Source of the DNA: Promicromonosporaceae bacterium
GTDB lineage: Bacteria > Actinomycetota > Actinomycetes > Actinomycetales > Cellulomonadaceae
NCBI GenBank assembly: GCA_009782865.1
Contig: WRIF01000052.1
Location: forward strand, 1 to 8,245
Length of the DNA stretch: 8,245 nucleotides
Reading direction: 5' to 3'
Numbering within the stretch: position 1 is the stretch's first letter; each line of letters begins with the position of its first letter. Below are positions 1 to 6,609 of this stretch, one piece after another. The notes below the pieces were generated by a model that saw only the letters and a program-made list of their open reading frames with translations, was not told the DNA's origin and ran no database searches. A program made the translations under genes and the position numbers.

Positions 1-2465
1 ACGCGCCGTCCCGCATCCACCTGTGGAACAACGACTACAACACCCAGCACGTCGGCGCCAAGCTCGACATCCTGGCTGACCTGTCGGAGAATCACGTCCG
101 CAACGGCATGCCGCTCGACGGCAAGGCGCACCAGTTCCACATGGGTTCGGCCACCTCACCGCACAACATCTGGCGTGCCCTTGAGGTCACCTCCGAGATG
201 AACGACCGCCTGGTCGCCGACGGTTACTGGGCCCTGCGCACCGCCGTCACCGAGTGGGACGTGACCAACTTCGGTCTGGCCACCGACCCGAACAACCTGG
301 AGGGTCGTCTCGACGCCCAGGGCTGGTACCACTACGAGGCCTTCAACTACTTCCGTCGTTGGGCCCAGGAGAACCCCGGCCTGCTCGAGTACGTCACCAT
401 CTGGGGTCTGCAAGACCAGCGCTCTTGGGTGGGTCCGCCCCCCGGCGCCGGCCTGCCGACGCTGTTCTCCGGTGAGCGCGAGTGCAAGCCCGCCTTCTGG
501 GGTGCCGCCGGCAACCCGGGCGCGTGGCCCGAGAACGCCGGCCGCGGCTGGCACCGCCTGTCGCGTCAGGACCGCGTGATCGACGTCTTCGGTGGCGCCC
601 CGCTGGCCGCCGCCGCCGACTTCGGCACCGTCGACTGGGGCAGCGTCCCGTCGTTCGGGCTCGGCTTCGCCGGTGACGTTGTCCTCCGCCACTCCGAGGA
701 CGGCTACCTGGTGGCCTTCGTCTCGCTGACCGACGACGTCGCCTCGCTTGAGTTCGACTACCAGGTGCTCACCGGGCAGATCGTCGTAAACCGCGACGGC
801 TCCGTGACCGGTAACGCCACCGCCCAGGTCCGCGAGGGTGAAGACGGCTGGTACGCGATCGTGCACATCCCGCATGTCCGCCCGGCCATCACTCCCGAGC
901 TCAACATCGTGGCGCGCAACGCCGCCGGTGAGCCGCGCGGCGAACTCGGTGCCGTCAACCGCATGCTGCTCAGGTTCCAGGTTGGCTTCCAGACCGGCTA
1001 CATCGTGGAGGCCGCCGCCGCTCCCGTCCTCGGCGACGAGGACGAGCGCGACGCCGCCTGGGACGACGCCGTCTGGGAGTCCACCGCGGTCAACCAGCAG
1101 GGTTCCGCCGACGGCGCCACCGCCGACTTCGCCCTCCTGTGGGGCGCGGGCACCGGTGCCGCCATTGACGGTGCCGGCGAGCAGGTGGTCGACACGCTGT
1201 TCTTCCGCGCGGAGGTCACCGACTCGGACATCCACACCGGGCACGTCGACGCGCACCAGCGCGACTCCGTCGAGCTGCTGCTCGACCTCGGCAACGCGAA
1301 GGCCGGCCCCTACCGCGACATGCAGGACGCCCAGTTCCGCTTCGAGGCCCTGGCAACGTCCTGGGTTCGCAGCGAGATTGCCTCGTCCGACTTCTCGCTC
1401 AACGAGGCCCTGCCCGCCGCCTTCTCGCACGGCAACGGCGACACCAACCGGCAGCAGGCGCGCCTGCACCAGCTGCACATCTGGTTCACCGACACCGGCT
1501 ACGTGGTGGAGGCCGAGATTGGCCTGTGGTTCTTCAACGAGCACCCGACCGTCGACTCCTCCGTCTCCTTCGACGGCGCCTTCCACGGCTTCGACGTGCA
1601 GGTGAACGACGCCACCACCGACCTGGGCCGCCGCACCTCGGTGCAGTCTTGGTCCAACCCGAACACCACCGCCTGGAACACCACCCTCAACTGGGGTGTG
1701 GTCCAGCAGGTTTCGATCTGTGCCGTTGATGGCCTGGGTGACCTGTGGTCGAACGACCCGCTGTGTGTCGAGCCGGATGTCACCTTTGGTGCCGACCGTC
1801 TTGGTGTCCGTCGTGGGAACCGGTTCTTCAAGAACCTGGAGCTGGTTGGTGGCACTGCTGAGATTACGTTTACGTTTGGTCGTGAGGCTGATGAGGTGTT
1901 CATTGGTGACTGGAACGGGGACGGGATCGATACTCCGGCTATCAGGCGTGGGAACCGCTTCTATCTGACTAACCACCAGCAGGGTGGTTGGGCTGACACG
2001 ATCTTCACGTTTGGTCGTGTTGGTGATGAGGTGTTTGTTGGTGACTGGAATGCCAGTGGCTATGACACGCTTGCGATTCGTCGTGGGAACCAGATTTTCG
2101 TCTCGAACGTGTTTGTTTCTGGTCCGGCTAGTGAGGTGTTTACCTTCGGGCGGGCTACTGACCAGTTGATTCCGGGTAACTTTGATGGTGAGCCTGGGGA
2201 CACGTTTGCGGTGCGGCGTGGGAACGAGATTTTCGTGAGTAACACTCTTCGGGGTGGGAACGCGGACTACTCGTTTACCTTTGGTCGTGCTGGCGATGAG
2301 GTGTTTGCTGGTGACTGGAACGGTAGCGGGTATGACACGTGGTCGTTGCGTCGTGGGAATGAGTTCTTCAAGTCGTACTCGCCTACGGCTACCACGATTG
2401 ATCACCGGTTCACGTTCGGTCGCCTTGGGGATGACGTGTTCGTCGGCCACTGGGGAACCAACTAG
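1..2465 (+). CDS. GH10 endo-1,4-beta-xylanase, C-terminal part, with CBM9-like modules and C-terminal repeats (5' partial)
   Basis: This frame is open from the first complete codon (position 3) to TAG at 2463-2465, giving 820 residues with the N-terminus outside the window. The product should hydrolyse xylan outside the cell. The first part matches the second half of a GH10 barrel: LWNNDYNT near the left edge, the nucleophile strand AVTEWDV with its Glu at 252-254, then VTIWGLQDQRSWVG and CKPAFWG. The acid/base Glu and any signal peptide lie upstream of the window. After the barrel come a degenerate CBM9/DOMON-like segment (about 540-980) and a clearer CBM9-like module (about 990-1710, ending in FDVQVNDA and NWGVVQ), likely xylan-binding. 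Five 45-residue repeats close the protein; their role is unknown, with surface attachment or ligand binding possible. The early GH10 assignment is firm and the CBM9 boundaries are approximate. A strong terminator follows, so it is probably transcribed separately from the kinase gene. Confidence 0.9.
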   Translation, partial: APSRIHLWNNDYNTQHVGAKLDILADLSENHVRNGMPLDGKAHQFHMGSATSPHNIWRALEVTSEMNDRLVADGYWALRTAVTEWDVTNFGLATDPNNLEGRLDAQGWYHYEAFNYFRRWAQENPGLLEYVTIWGLQDQRSWVGPPPGAGLPTLFSGERECKPAFWGAAGNPGAWPENAGRGWHRLSRQDRVIDVFGGAPLAAAADFGTVDWGSVPSFGLGFAGDVVLRHSEDGYLVAFVSLTDDVASLEFDYQVLTGQIVVNRDGSVTGNATAQVREGEDGWYAIVHIPHVRPAITPELNIVARNAAGEPRGELGAVNRMLLRFQVGFQTGYIVEAAAAPVLGDEDERDAAWDDAVWESTAVNQQGSADGATADFALLWGAGTGAAIDGAGEQVVDTLFFRAEVTDSDIHTGHVDAHQRDSVELLLDLGNAKAGPYRDMQDAQFRFEALATSWVRSEIASSDFSLNEALPAAFSHGNGDTNRQQARLHQLHIWFTDTGYVVEAEIGLWFFNEHPTVDSSVSFDGAFHGFDVQVNDATTDLGRRTSVQSWSNPNTTAWNTTLNWGVVQQVSICAVDGLGDLWSNDPLCVEPDVTFGADRLGVRRGNRFFKNLELVGGTAEITFTFGREADEVFIGDWNGDGIDTPAIRRGNRFYLTNHQQGGWADTIFTFGRVGDEVFVGDWNASGYDTLAIRRGNQIFVSNVFVSGPASEVFTFGRATDQLIPGNFDGEPGDTFAVRRGNEIFVSNTLRGGNADYSFTFGRAGDEVFAGDWNGSGYDTWSLRRGNEFFKSYSPTATTIDHRFTFGRLGDDVFVGHWGTN
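1791..2462 (+). repeat. Five in-frame 135-bp (45-residue) repeats at the xylanase C-terminus
   Basis: RRGN recurs at codons starting 1809, 1944, 2079, 2214 and 2349, and FTFGR recurs with the same exact 45-residue period. Each unit also carries a D-W-N-G/A-D/S-G type turn (GDWNGDG, GDWNASG, GNFDGEP, GDWNGSG) that resembles the acidic loops of FG-GAP/VCBS beta-propeller repeats, which may bind calcium. The third unit is the most divergent (Asn-Phe replaces Asp-Trp-Asn). The last unit is one residue short and ends the protein. Wobble bases in this stretch are much richer in T than in the upstream modules. Confidence 0.9.
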
Positions 2466-2495
2466 TTGGCCAACGCCAACTGGCCAGCACCAGCC

Positions 2496-2531
2496 GGTTG
2501 ACCCTGGCTAGCAGCTAGTCACCGGTCAACC
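2496..2531 (+). terminator. Small hairpin downstream of the xylanase gene
   Basis: GGTTGACC at 2496-2503 is the exact reverse complement of GGTCAACC at 2524-2531, with a CTAG-rich 20-nt loop. It lies between the xylanase stop codon and the larger terminator hairpin, so it is probably an accessory part of the 3' end. There is no T-tract. Confidence 0.35.
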
Positions 2532-2536
2532 ACCAC

Positions 2537-2581
2537 GAGGGGGTCTCCTCCCGCCCACACCGGGCAGGGGGAGGCCCCCTC
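2537..2581 (+). terminator. Strong GC-rich terminator hairpin after the xylanase gene
   Basis: The arms at 2537-2556 and 2562-2581 pair over 20 positions with two G-U wobbles and one mismatch, around a 5-nt loop. There is no T-run after it, which is common for intrinsic terminators in high-GC actinobacteria. It sits 71 bases after the xylanase stop and 130 bases before the kinase start, so it should insulate the two transcription units. Confidence 0.75.
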
Positions 2582-2668
2582 TGGCCATCCCCGCCGCCGC
2601 CCTCGCCACTAGCCAGCCCCGAAACGCGCACCCCGCACCGCCAGCCAAATCAGGCGTCAGATTGAACT

Positions 2669-2686
2669 GGCCATCGGCAGATGGCC
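2669..2686. promoter_or_regulatory. 7-bp inverted repeat upstream of the histidine kinase gene, candidate operator
   Basis: GGCCATC at 2669-2675 and GATGGCC at 2680-2686 form a perfect inverted repeat with a 4-base spacer, ending 24 bases before the kinase ATG. TTGAAC at 2662-2667 could be a -35 element, but no convincing -10 hexamer is visible at the right spacing. NarL-family regulators often bind short inverted repeats and control their own operons, so autoregulation by the downstream response regulator is a reasonable inference, not something shown. Confidence 0.35.
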
Positions 2687-2710
2687 GATTGGGTTTGCCA
2701 ACATTGACGC

Positions 2711-3922
2711 ATGCGCAGCTCGCCCCACCCGGACTCGGCGGTGCGGGCGATGGTGTTTCGGTGGTTCAACATCGGGATCCTCTGCTTCCTCGCCGCGTTT
2801 GCGGCGTACACGCTGGCAGCGGTGGGCTACTTTGGCTGGCCGGAGACCGTCCGGACGCTCTGCGGGTATGCGGGCTTCGCCGTGGCCTACCTGACGATCG
2901 GCCTGCCGGCCTACCGGGCGGGCAACCGCCTCTTGGTGGACCTGTTCCTGGGTGTGACCATCGTGATCATCCTCGCCACCTCGCTCGGAGACCATCTGGG
3001 TGGGGTCCTCCTGCAGGTGCTTGGGATTGTGTGCGGCTGGGTTCTCTCCGGTTGGAGCCGGCGGCGGGGCGTCGTCTACACCGCGGTGCTCTTCCTGGCG
3101 GCCATCCTGGTGATCTGGTTTCGGGATCCTCCCACCTGGGGTCAGGTGGTGCTCCAGCTGACCTGGTTGACGGCGCTGTTCGGCCTCTCCGTGGCGGTGG
3201 GTTCTGCGGTGATTGTCATGGTGCGGTTCGCCGAGCGATACGTGCTGCTCTCCGAGGAGCTGAGGGCCGCCCAACAGCGGGTGGCCGAGCAGGAGCGTGC
3301 CGCCGGGGTGGCCCTCGAGCGGGAGCGGGTGGCGCGGGAGGTGCATGACACCCTGGCGCAGGGCTTCTCCGTCTGCCAGCTGATGTCCCGGCGGGCGCAA
3401 GACGCCCTGCACAGGGGAGACCTGCCGGCGGTGGGAGAACTGCTGGGGCACCTGGAGGTGAGCACCACCGACAACCTGTCCGAGGCGCGGGCCCTGGTTA
3501 GGGGCCTTACCCCGGCGCCGCTGCAGGGGGCGACCCTGTCCGAGGCGCTGCGGCAGCTGGTGGAGCGCTGGGAGCAGGAGATGGGGGTGGCGGTCACCCT
3601 GCGCATCGACGAGGGGCTGACCCTGACTCCGGCCGAAGACGTGGTGGTGCTGCGCGCCGCGCAGGAGTCGCTGACCAACGTTCGACGTCATGCCGCCGCC
3701 ACGCGGGTTAGGGTCGAGCTGCGCGAGTGTGCCCCAGCCGGGCAGGTGGCCCTGTCCGTCGCGGACGATGGCACCGGCATGTCGGCGGACATTCCCGCCG
3801 GGTACGGCATCGCCGGGATGCACACCAGGGTGCAGATGGTGGGTGGCACGGTGGCACACACCGCAGGGCTGGATGGCAGAGGGACCACCGTCACCGTGAC
3901 ATTGCCGAAGGGACGAGCATGA
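2711..3922 (+). CDS. Membrane sensor histidine kinase, HisKA_3/HATPase_c (NarX/DesK-like class)
   Basis: The product is a 403-residue kinase. About six hydrophobic helices (roughly 19-40, 47-66, 74-92, 95-113, 120-137, 147-172) with only short loops suggest sensing within the membrane, not by a large external domain. A charged coiled-coil linker (about 174-207) leads to the phosphoacceptor motif EVHDTLAQ: His212 accepts phosphate, and the following D-x-x-x-Q is the phosphatase signature of this class. The ATPase part shows the N-box (QESLTN, Asn323), the G1 box DDGTGM at 352-357 and the G2 segment GYGIAGM. No Shine-Dalgarno sequence precedes ATG 2711; GTG 2741 or ATG 2750 would remove only the polar leader, so the start is uncertain. 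The stop overlaps the next gene's start (ATGA), so kinase and regulator are coupled. The stimulus cannot be read from the sequence. Confidence 0.93.
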   Translation: MRSSPHPDSAVRAMVFRWFNIGILCFLAAFAAYTLAAVGYFGWPETVRTLCGYAGFAVAYLTIGLPAYRAGNRLLVDLFLGVTIVIILATSLGDHLGGVLLQVLGIVCGWVLSGWSRRRGVVYTAVLFLAAILVIWFRDPPTWGQVVLQLTWLTALFGLSVAVGSAVIVMVRFAERYVLLSEELRAAQQRVAEQERAAGVALERERVAREVHDTLAQGFSVCQLMSRRAQDALHRGDLPAVGELLGHLEVSTTDNLSEARALVRGLTPAPLQGATLSEALRQLVERWEQEMGVAVTLRIDEGLTLTPAEDVVVLRAAQESLTNVRRHAAATRVRVELRECAPAGQVALSVADDGTGMSADIPAGYGIAGMHTRVQMVGGTVAHTAGLDGRGTTVTVTLPKGRA

Positions 3923-4551
3923 ACGCCAAGCGAGTGCTAGTGGTGGACGACCACGAGATGATGCGCCGCAGCATCGTCTCGCTGTTGCGCGACCATCCTC
4001 AGTTCGAGGTGGTCGGCGAGGCCGCCAACGGGCAGGAGGCGGTCGAACTGGCCGCGGCCCTGCTCCCAGACCTGGTGCTAATGGACCTGCGGATGCCGGT
4101 CCTGGGCGGGGTGGAGGCCACCGCGCAGGTCATGGCCGCCTCCGGGGGCAAGGTTCGGGTGTTGGTGTTCACCACCTACGACACCGATGCCGACATCTTC
4201 CGTGCGCTGGAGGCGGGCGCCATCGGGTATCTGCTGAAGGATATGGCACCCGAGGAGCTGACCGAGGCGATTCTCATCGCCAGCGAGGACGGCAGGCCCT
4301 TCTCGCAGGAGGTGGCCGCGCGCCTGGACGAGTCCGGCGGCGCCATCTCGAAGCCCCTGACCGTCCGGGAGATTGAGGTCCTGGAGCTGGTCGCGGCGGG
4401 CAAGACCAATGGCGCCACCGCGGCGCGGCTGCACATCTCCGAGGGAACCGTGAAGACCCACCTGCTGAGCATCTACCGCAAGCTAGGGGTCAATGACCGG
4501 GCGCAGATGGTGGCCAATGCCACGAGCAGGGGTTGGCTAGTCTCGCGGTGA
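3919..4551 (+). CDS. NarL/LuxR-family response regulator
   Basis: The 210-residue protein starts at ATG 3919, inside the kinase stop, with a GAAGGGA ribosome-binding site six to seven bases upstream; the longer upstream frame is overlap with the kinase gene. The receiver domain (about 4-120) has the acidic pair D10/D11, phospho-acceptor D56 in LVLMDLRMP, switch residue T85 in FTTYD and K107 in LLKD. The output domain (about 145-208) is a LuxR-type helix-turn-helix: LTVREIEVLELVAAGKTNG followed by the recognition-helix region SEGTVKTHLLSIYRKLG. Phosphorylation by the kinase encoded just upstream should promote dimerisation and DNA binding. Targets are unknown. Its last 100 bases are duplicated at 6461-6551, on the far side of the hipBA operon. 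Confidence 0.95.
   Translation: MNAKRVLVVDDHEMMRRSIVSLLRDHPQFEVVGEAANGQEAVELAAALLPDLVLMDLRMPVLGGVEATAQVMAASGGKVRVLVFTTYDTDADIFRALEAGAIGYLLKDMAPEELTEAILIASEDGRPFSQEVAARLDESGGAISKPLTVREIEVLELVAAGKTNGATAARLHISEGTVKTHLLSIYRKLGVNDRAQMVANATSRGWLVSR
4448..4547 (+). repeat. Direct repeat, copy 1: 3' end of the response-regulator gene
   Basis: This 100-base stretch, still part of the intact regulator gene, matches 6461-6551 with two substitutions (4452 G versus C, 4536 G versus C) and one 9-base gap. The match stops just before the stop codon, and sequence beyond it is unrelated. The two copies are in the same orientation and enclose about 1.9 kb carrying hipB and hipA. Confidence 0.93.
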
Positions 4552-4555
4552 TTCC

Positions 4556-4735
4556 GCGGTGGTACCGCAGTGCTTGGACCCTCCCGACGCCATTGCCGCC
4601 TGGCCAACATGCGGTATTGCCCTACCCGGATTCGCCAACCGTGTGGGGGTTCTCTTGCCTGCGGGCGAGGGAGAGGGGGACTCGCCTGCCCCTCGCCCCT
4701 GGGCTCCACGCGCAGGAACTTGCGCACCCTGAAAT
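4556..4735 (+). other. Short spacer between the response regulator and hipB, with candidate terminator
   Basis: I see no gene here. A 5-bp inverted repeat (GCGGT at 4556-4560, ACCGC at 4564-4568) begins five bases after the regulator stop. A larger GC-rich structure follows at 4661-4698, where overlapping arms could form alternative stems. The stretch lies inside the repeat-bounded segment and contains no part of hipB. Confidence 0.5.
4661..4698 (+). terminator. GC-rich hairpin, probable terminator of the two-component operon
   Basis: GGGCGAGG at 4663-4670 pairs exactly with CCTCGCCC at 4691-4698. Alternatively, 4661-4669 pairs with 4681-4689 over nine positions with one G-U wobble. It sits between the response-regulator stop and the hipB promoter. 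There is no T-tract, so termination strength is inferred. Confidence 0.5.
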
Positions 4736-4780
4736 GTGCAGATACTTGCACTTTTCACGATGTGCAGGTACGGTCACATC
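4736..4780 (+). promoter_or_regulatory. hipB promoter with two inverted-repeat candidate operators
   Basis: TTGCAC at 4746-4751 and TACGGT at 4769-4774, 17 bases apart, form a plausible sigma-70-type promoter. Transcription would begin close to the ATG at 4781, implying a leaderless message. Two inverted repeats cover it: GTGCA-6-TGCAC at 4736-4751 overlaps the -35, and GATGTG-10-CACATC at 4759-4780 surrounds the -10 and reaches the start codon. TGTGCA[A/G]-type direct repeats (TGTGCAGATAC at 4735-4745, TGTGCAGGTAC at 4761-4771) recur 26 bases apart. HipB proteins repress their own operons by binding repeated promoter operators, so these are the best candidate sites. Binding itself is inferred. 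Confidence 0.6.
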
Positions 4781-5044
4781 ATGCAGGCCGAAGTGCACAC
4801 GGTCCAGGAACTAGGGGCGCTCCTTCGCGACCGTCGTCGCAGAACAGGGATGACTCAGCAAGTTCTTGCCGAAACCTCCGGCGTCTCCCGGCGGTGGGTC
4901 AGTGGCGTGGAGACCGGACGCAACGCGTCAGTGGACTTCTACTCGGTGCTTAAGGTGCTCGAAACTCTCGACCTCGTGTTGAGCGTCGTAGACGACCCGG
5001 ATGCCGACTTCATTTCCGTCTTCGACGTCGAGGGCGACGAGTGA
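4781..5044 (+). CDS. hipB: HipB-like antitoxin, XRE-family helix-turn-helix
   Basis: The protein has 87 residues. HipB antitoxins bind the HipA kinase toxin and repress the operon. A Cro/C1-type helix-turn-helix covers about residues 8-65, with the typical sequence LGALLRDRRRRTGMTQQVLA, then SGVSRRWVSGVETGR, then a hydrophobic third helix pair. The C-terminus is acidic (DDPDADFISVFDVEGDE). I prefer ATG 4781: an upstream in-frame ATG at 4736 would lie inside the promoter, whose predicted start site falls on 4781, and the helix-turn-helix family normally begins here. No Shine-Dalgarno sequence is present, which fits a leaderless transcript. The stop overlaps the GTG start of hipA by four bases, the usual hipBA coupling. 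The antitoxin gene is intact although its toxin gene is interrupted. Confidence 0.88.
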   Translation: MQAEVHTVQELGALLRDRRRRTGMTQQVLAETSGVSRRWVSGVETGRNASVDFYSVLKVLETLDLVLSVVDDPDADFISVFDVEGDE

Positions 5045-6363
5045 GCAAGTGGCTGAGTGTCCTGCTCTATAACGAGCACGTCGCAGACCTCGAGCAGACC
5101 GCCGGCGGGCAGCACAGGCTCCACTATTTGGACTCAACTAACCGGCGAACTCCGGTCTCGCTGTCAATGCCTTATCAGGGCAAGATGTATCTCCACCGGC
5201 AGGTTGAGCCGTTTCTTCTCGGGCTTCTCCCAGATCGAGAAGAAACCAAGCGTGCCATTGGGGCGGAGAGCGGCGTCTTTTGGCGGAACCCGTTCGCGCT
5301 GCTTTCGCACATTGGGCTCGACTGCGCGGGAGCCATCCAGTTCTGCGATCCTGACGACGTAGATGAAACGCTTGCCCGCTCAGGGCAGTTGAAACCAGTG
5401 GACGACAGCTGGATTGGCAGGCGGCTCGCCGAACTTCGGGTCAACCCGGCCGCATAATGGAGGGCCACCGGAGAATGCTGGTCGCTTGCTGGCGCGCAGG
5501 CGAAGTTCGCGCTTCAGATGCAGGCGGATGGCTCATGGGCCGACCCCACAGGCGCGCAAGCAACAACCCACATCATCAAGCCGGGAGTCGAGGAGTTTAA
5601 ACTGCAGGCCCTGAATGAGCACGTCTGCCTGGACGCCGCCAACCGGTTGGGCCTCGACGCGGCAAGCAGCAGGTACGTCGAGTTCGATGGGCAGCCGGCA
5701 ATCGTTGTCACCCGGTACGACAGGAGGCGGCGTGCTGGCGTTGTGGATCGCATCCATCAAGAAGACATGTGCCAAGCGCTGAGCCGCTACCCGCAGGACA
5801 AGTATGAGTCCGAGGGTGGCCCATCGGCGGTTGAGATCGTCAAGCTGCTTAAGGCGGTCGGCATGCCATCGGAGCGCAGCAGAAACATTGAACGCTTCAC
5901 GGATGCCCTGATCTACAACTATCTGATTGGGGCGCCAGACGCACACGCGAAGAACTATTCGCTAATGCTCGACCGGCACCGGGTCCAGCTGGCTCCCCTG
6001 TACGACGTTGCATCGGGTTTGCCCTATGATCACAAGAAGGGCTCGGGACTCTCGAAGGCCGCAATGTCAGTTGGCGGCAAGCGAGAGTTTGGGTATGTTC
6101 TCGAAAAGCACTGGGTCAGGTTCGCAAACGATGCCGGGTTGGACCCTGACCTTGTCGTTGCGGTGGTCGCCCGCATCGGACGAGACCTACCCGACGCCCT
6201 AGGCGACGCGCTCGATGCGCCCGATGTCCGTCCCCTGGTCGGTGAGTTACGGTCGCGGCTACTGGATCGGGTGGCTCATCTGTGTGCCGTCTCCGCGCCC
6301 CGAGTTCCGCCGCCATCTGCGGCACGCACGCGCGCCAAACCTCTTCAGCCCCCGGCGCCGTAA
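5041..6363 (+). pseudogene. hipA: HipA-like Ser/Thr kinase toxin, full-length frame interrupted by one in-frame TAA
   Basis: The GTG start at 5041, preceded by GAGGG six bases upstream, overlaps the hipB stop. The frame runs 440 codons to TAA at 6361-6363, close to the usual HipA length, but codon 139 (5455-5457) is TAA; there is no frameshift. HipA kinases phosphorylate glutamyl-tRNA synthetase or other targets and cause dormancy. The N-terminal subdomain (1-138) has YLHRQVEPFLLGLLPD and WRNPFALLSHIGLDCAGA. After the stop the frame continues with the Gly-rich loop SLAGAQAK (148-155, Ser148 matching the autophosphorylated Ser of E. coli HipA), HQEDMCQAL, the catalytic segment GAPDAHAKN (Asp300, Asn305) and PLYDVAS (Asp322). 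All key residues are retained, so the lesion looks recent, or is a sequence error or recoding. The Pro-rich tail (about 418-440) exceeds the usual HipA end. Confidence 0.88.
5455..5457 (+). other. In-frame premature TAA in hipA (codon 139)
   Basis: GCA at 5452-5454 is followed by TAA and then TGG, and the HipA-like sequence resumes immediately in the same frame. The next in-frame start codon is ATG 5518 (codon 160), after the Gly-rich loop. No in-frame ATG, GTG, TTG or CTG lies between, so the kinase half cannot simply restart as a complete domain. Confidence 0.9.
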
Positions 6364-6379
6364 GGAGGCGCCCAATCTG

Positions 6380-6398
6380 AGCCCTCAGCAAAAGGGCT
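6380..6398 (+). terminator. Weak hairpin after hipA
   Basis: AGCCCT and AGGGCT pair around a 7-base loop, 16 bases after the hipA stop. The stem is short and lacks a T-tract, so it is only a candidate terminator. Confidence 0.3.
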
Positions 6399-6460
6399 GT
6401 GCAGGTGACGCCCAAAGTTGGGGCCTGCGCCGGGGTGAGGGCTGGTCGCTCGTCCGTTCG

Positions 6461-6551
6461 CCGTCAAGACCCACCTGCTGAGCATCTTAGGGGTCAATGA
6501 CCGGGCGCAGATGGTGGCCAATGCCACGAGCAGGGGTTGCCTAGTCTCGCG
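6461..6551 (+). repeat. Direct repeat, copy 2: duplicated response-regulator 3' end
   Basis: Matches 4448-4547 in the same orientation with two substitutions and a 9-base deletion (nine bases missing after position 6487, corresponding to 4475-4483). It lies 98 bases after the hipA stop. Sequence to the left of the match has no resemblance to the regulator gene beyond a few bases. Confidence 0.93.
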
Positions 6552-6555
6552 CTAG
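6463..6555 (+). pseudogene. Truncated remnant of the NarL-type response regulator (last 30 codons)
   Basis: The frame reads VKTHLLSILGVNDRAQMVAN and continues ATSRGCLVSR to TAG at 6553-6555. Compared with residues 178-210 of the intact regulator it lacks three residues (Tyr-Arg-Lys) and has Cys in place of Trp. It retains only the end of the DNA-binding helix and the last helix. No start codon or ribosome-binding site precedes it, and the same frame has a stop at 6436-6438, so it cannot make a functional regulator. Confidence 0.85.
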
Positions 6556-6592
6556 CCGGATGCTCCGGGCGGGGGCGGAAGCCCGCAGCGAC

Positions 6593-6609
6593 GCCGCGGC
6601 CGGCGCGGC
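6593..6609. terminator. GC-rich hairpin between converging units
   Basis: GCCGCG at 6593-6598 and CGCGGC at 6604-6609 pair around a 5-base loop. It lies 57 bases beyond the 3' end of the minus-strand Abi gene and downstream of the plus-strand hipBA unit, so it could serve either direction. There is no T-tract on the Abi side. Confidence 0.4.

Noticed and set aside
838..1605. A 255-codon frame overlapping the xylanase gene on the same strand
   Set aside because: Its product is Ser/Thr/Pro/Arg low-complexity sequence, typical of a shifted frame in high-GC DNA.
156..2450. A 764-codon open frame antisense to the xylanase gene
   Set aside because: It mirrors the sense gene through G/C-rich wobble positions, its product is low-complexity Val/Gly/Arg-rich sequence with no domain I recognise, and the sense strand has clear GH10 and CBM9 motifs.
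2662..3859. Alternative long frames across the kinase gene (plus-strand 228 codons, minus-strand 400 codons)
   Set aside because: The kinase frame contains all HisKA_3 and ATPase motifs in order; the others have no motif and reflect GC-rich wobble bases.
5457..5600. A TAATG-coupled reading frame starting at 5457
   Set aside because: It is in another frame, gives about 47 residues unlike HipA, and stops quickly, while the HipA sequence continues in the original frame.
5041..6363. A natural three-gene HipBST system with separate HipS and HipT
   Set aside because: The gene order would fit, but no start codon lies between the TAA at 5455 and the Gly-rich loop. A restart at ATG 5518 would lack the loop and its serine, and no ribosome-binding site precedes it.
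4554..6460. Insertion sequence or transposon carrying hipBA
   Set aside because: No transposase and no terminal inverted repeats are visible; the flanking repeats are about 100 bases of coding DNA, far longer than target-site duplications.
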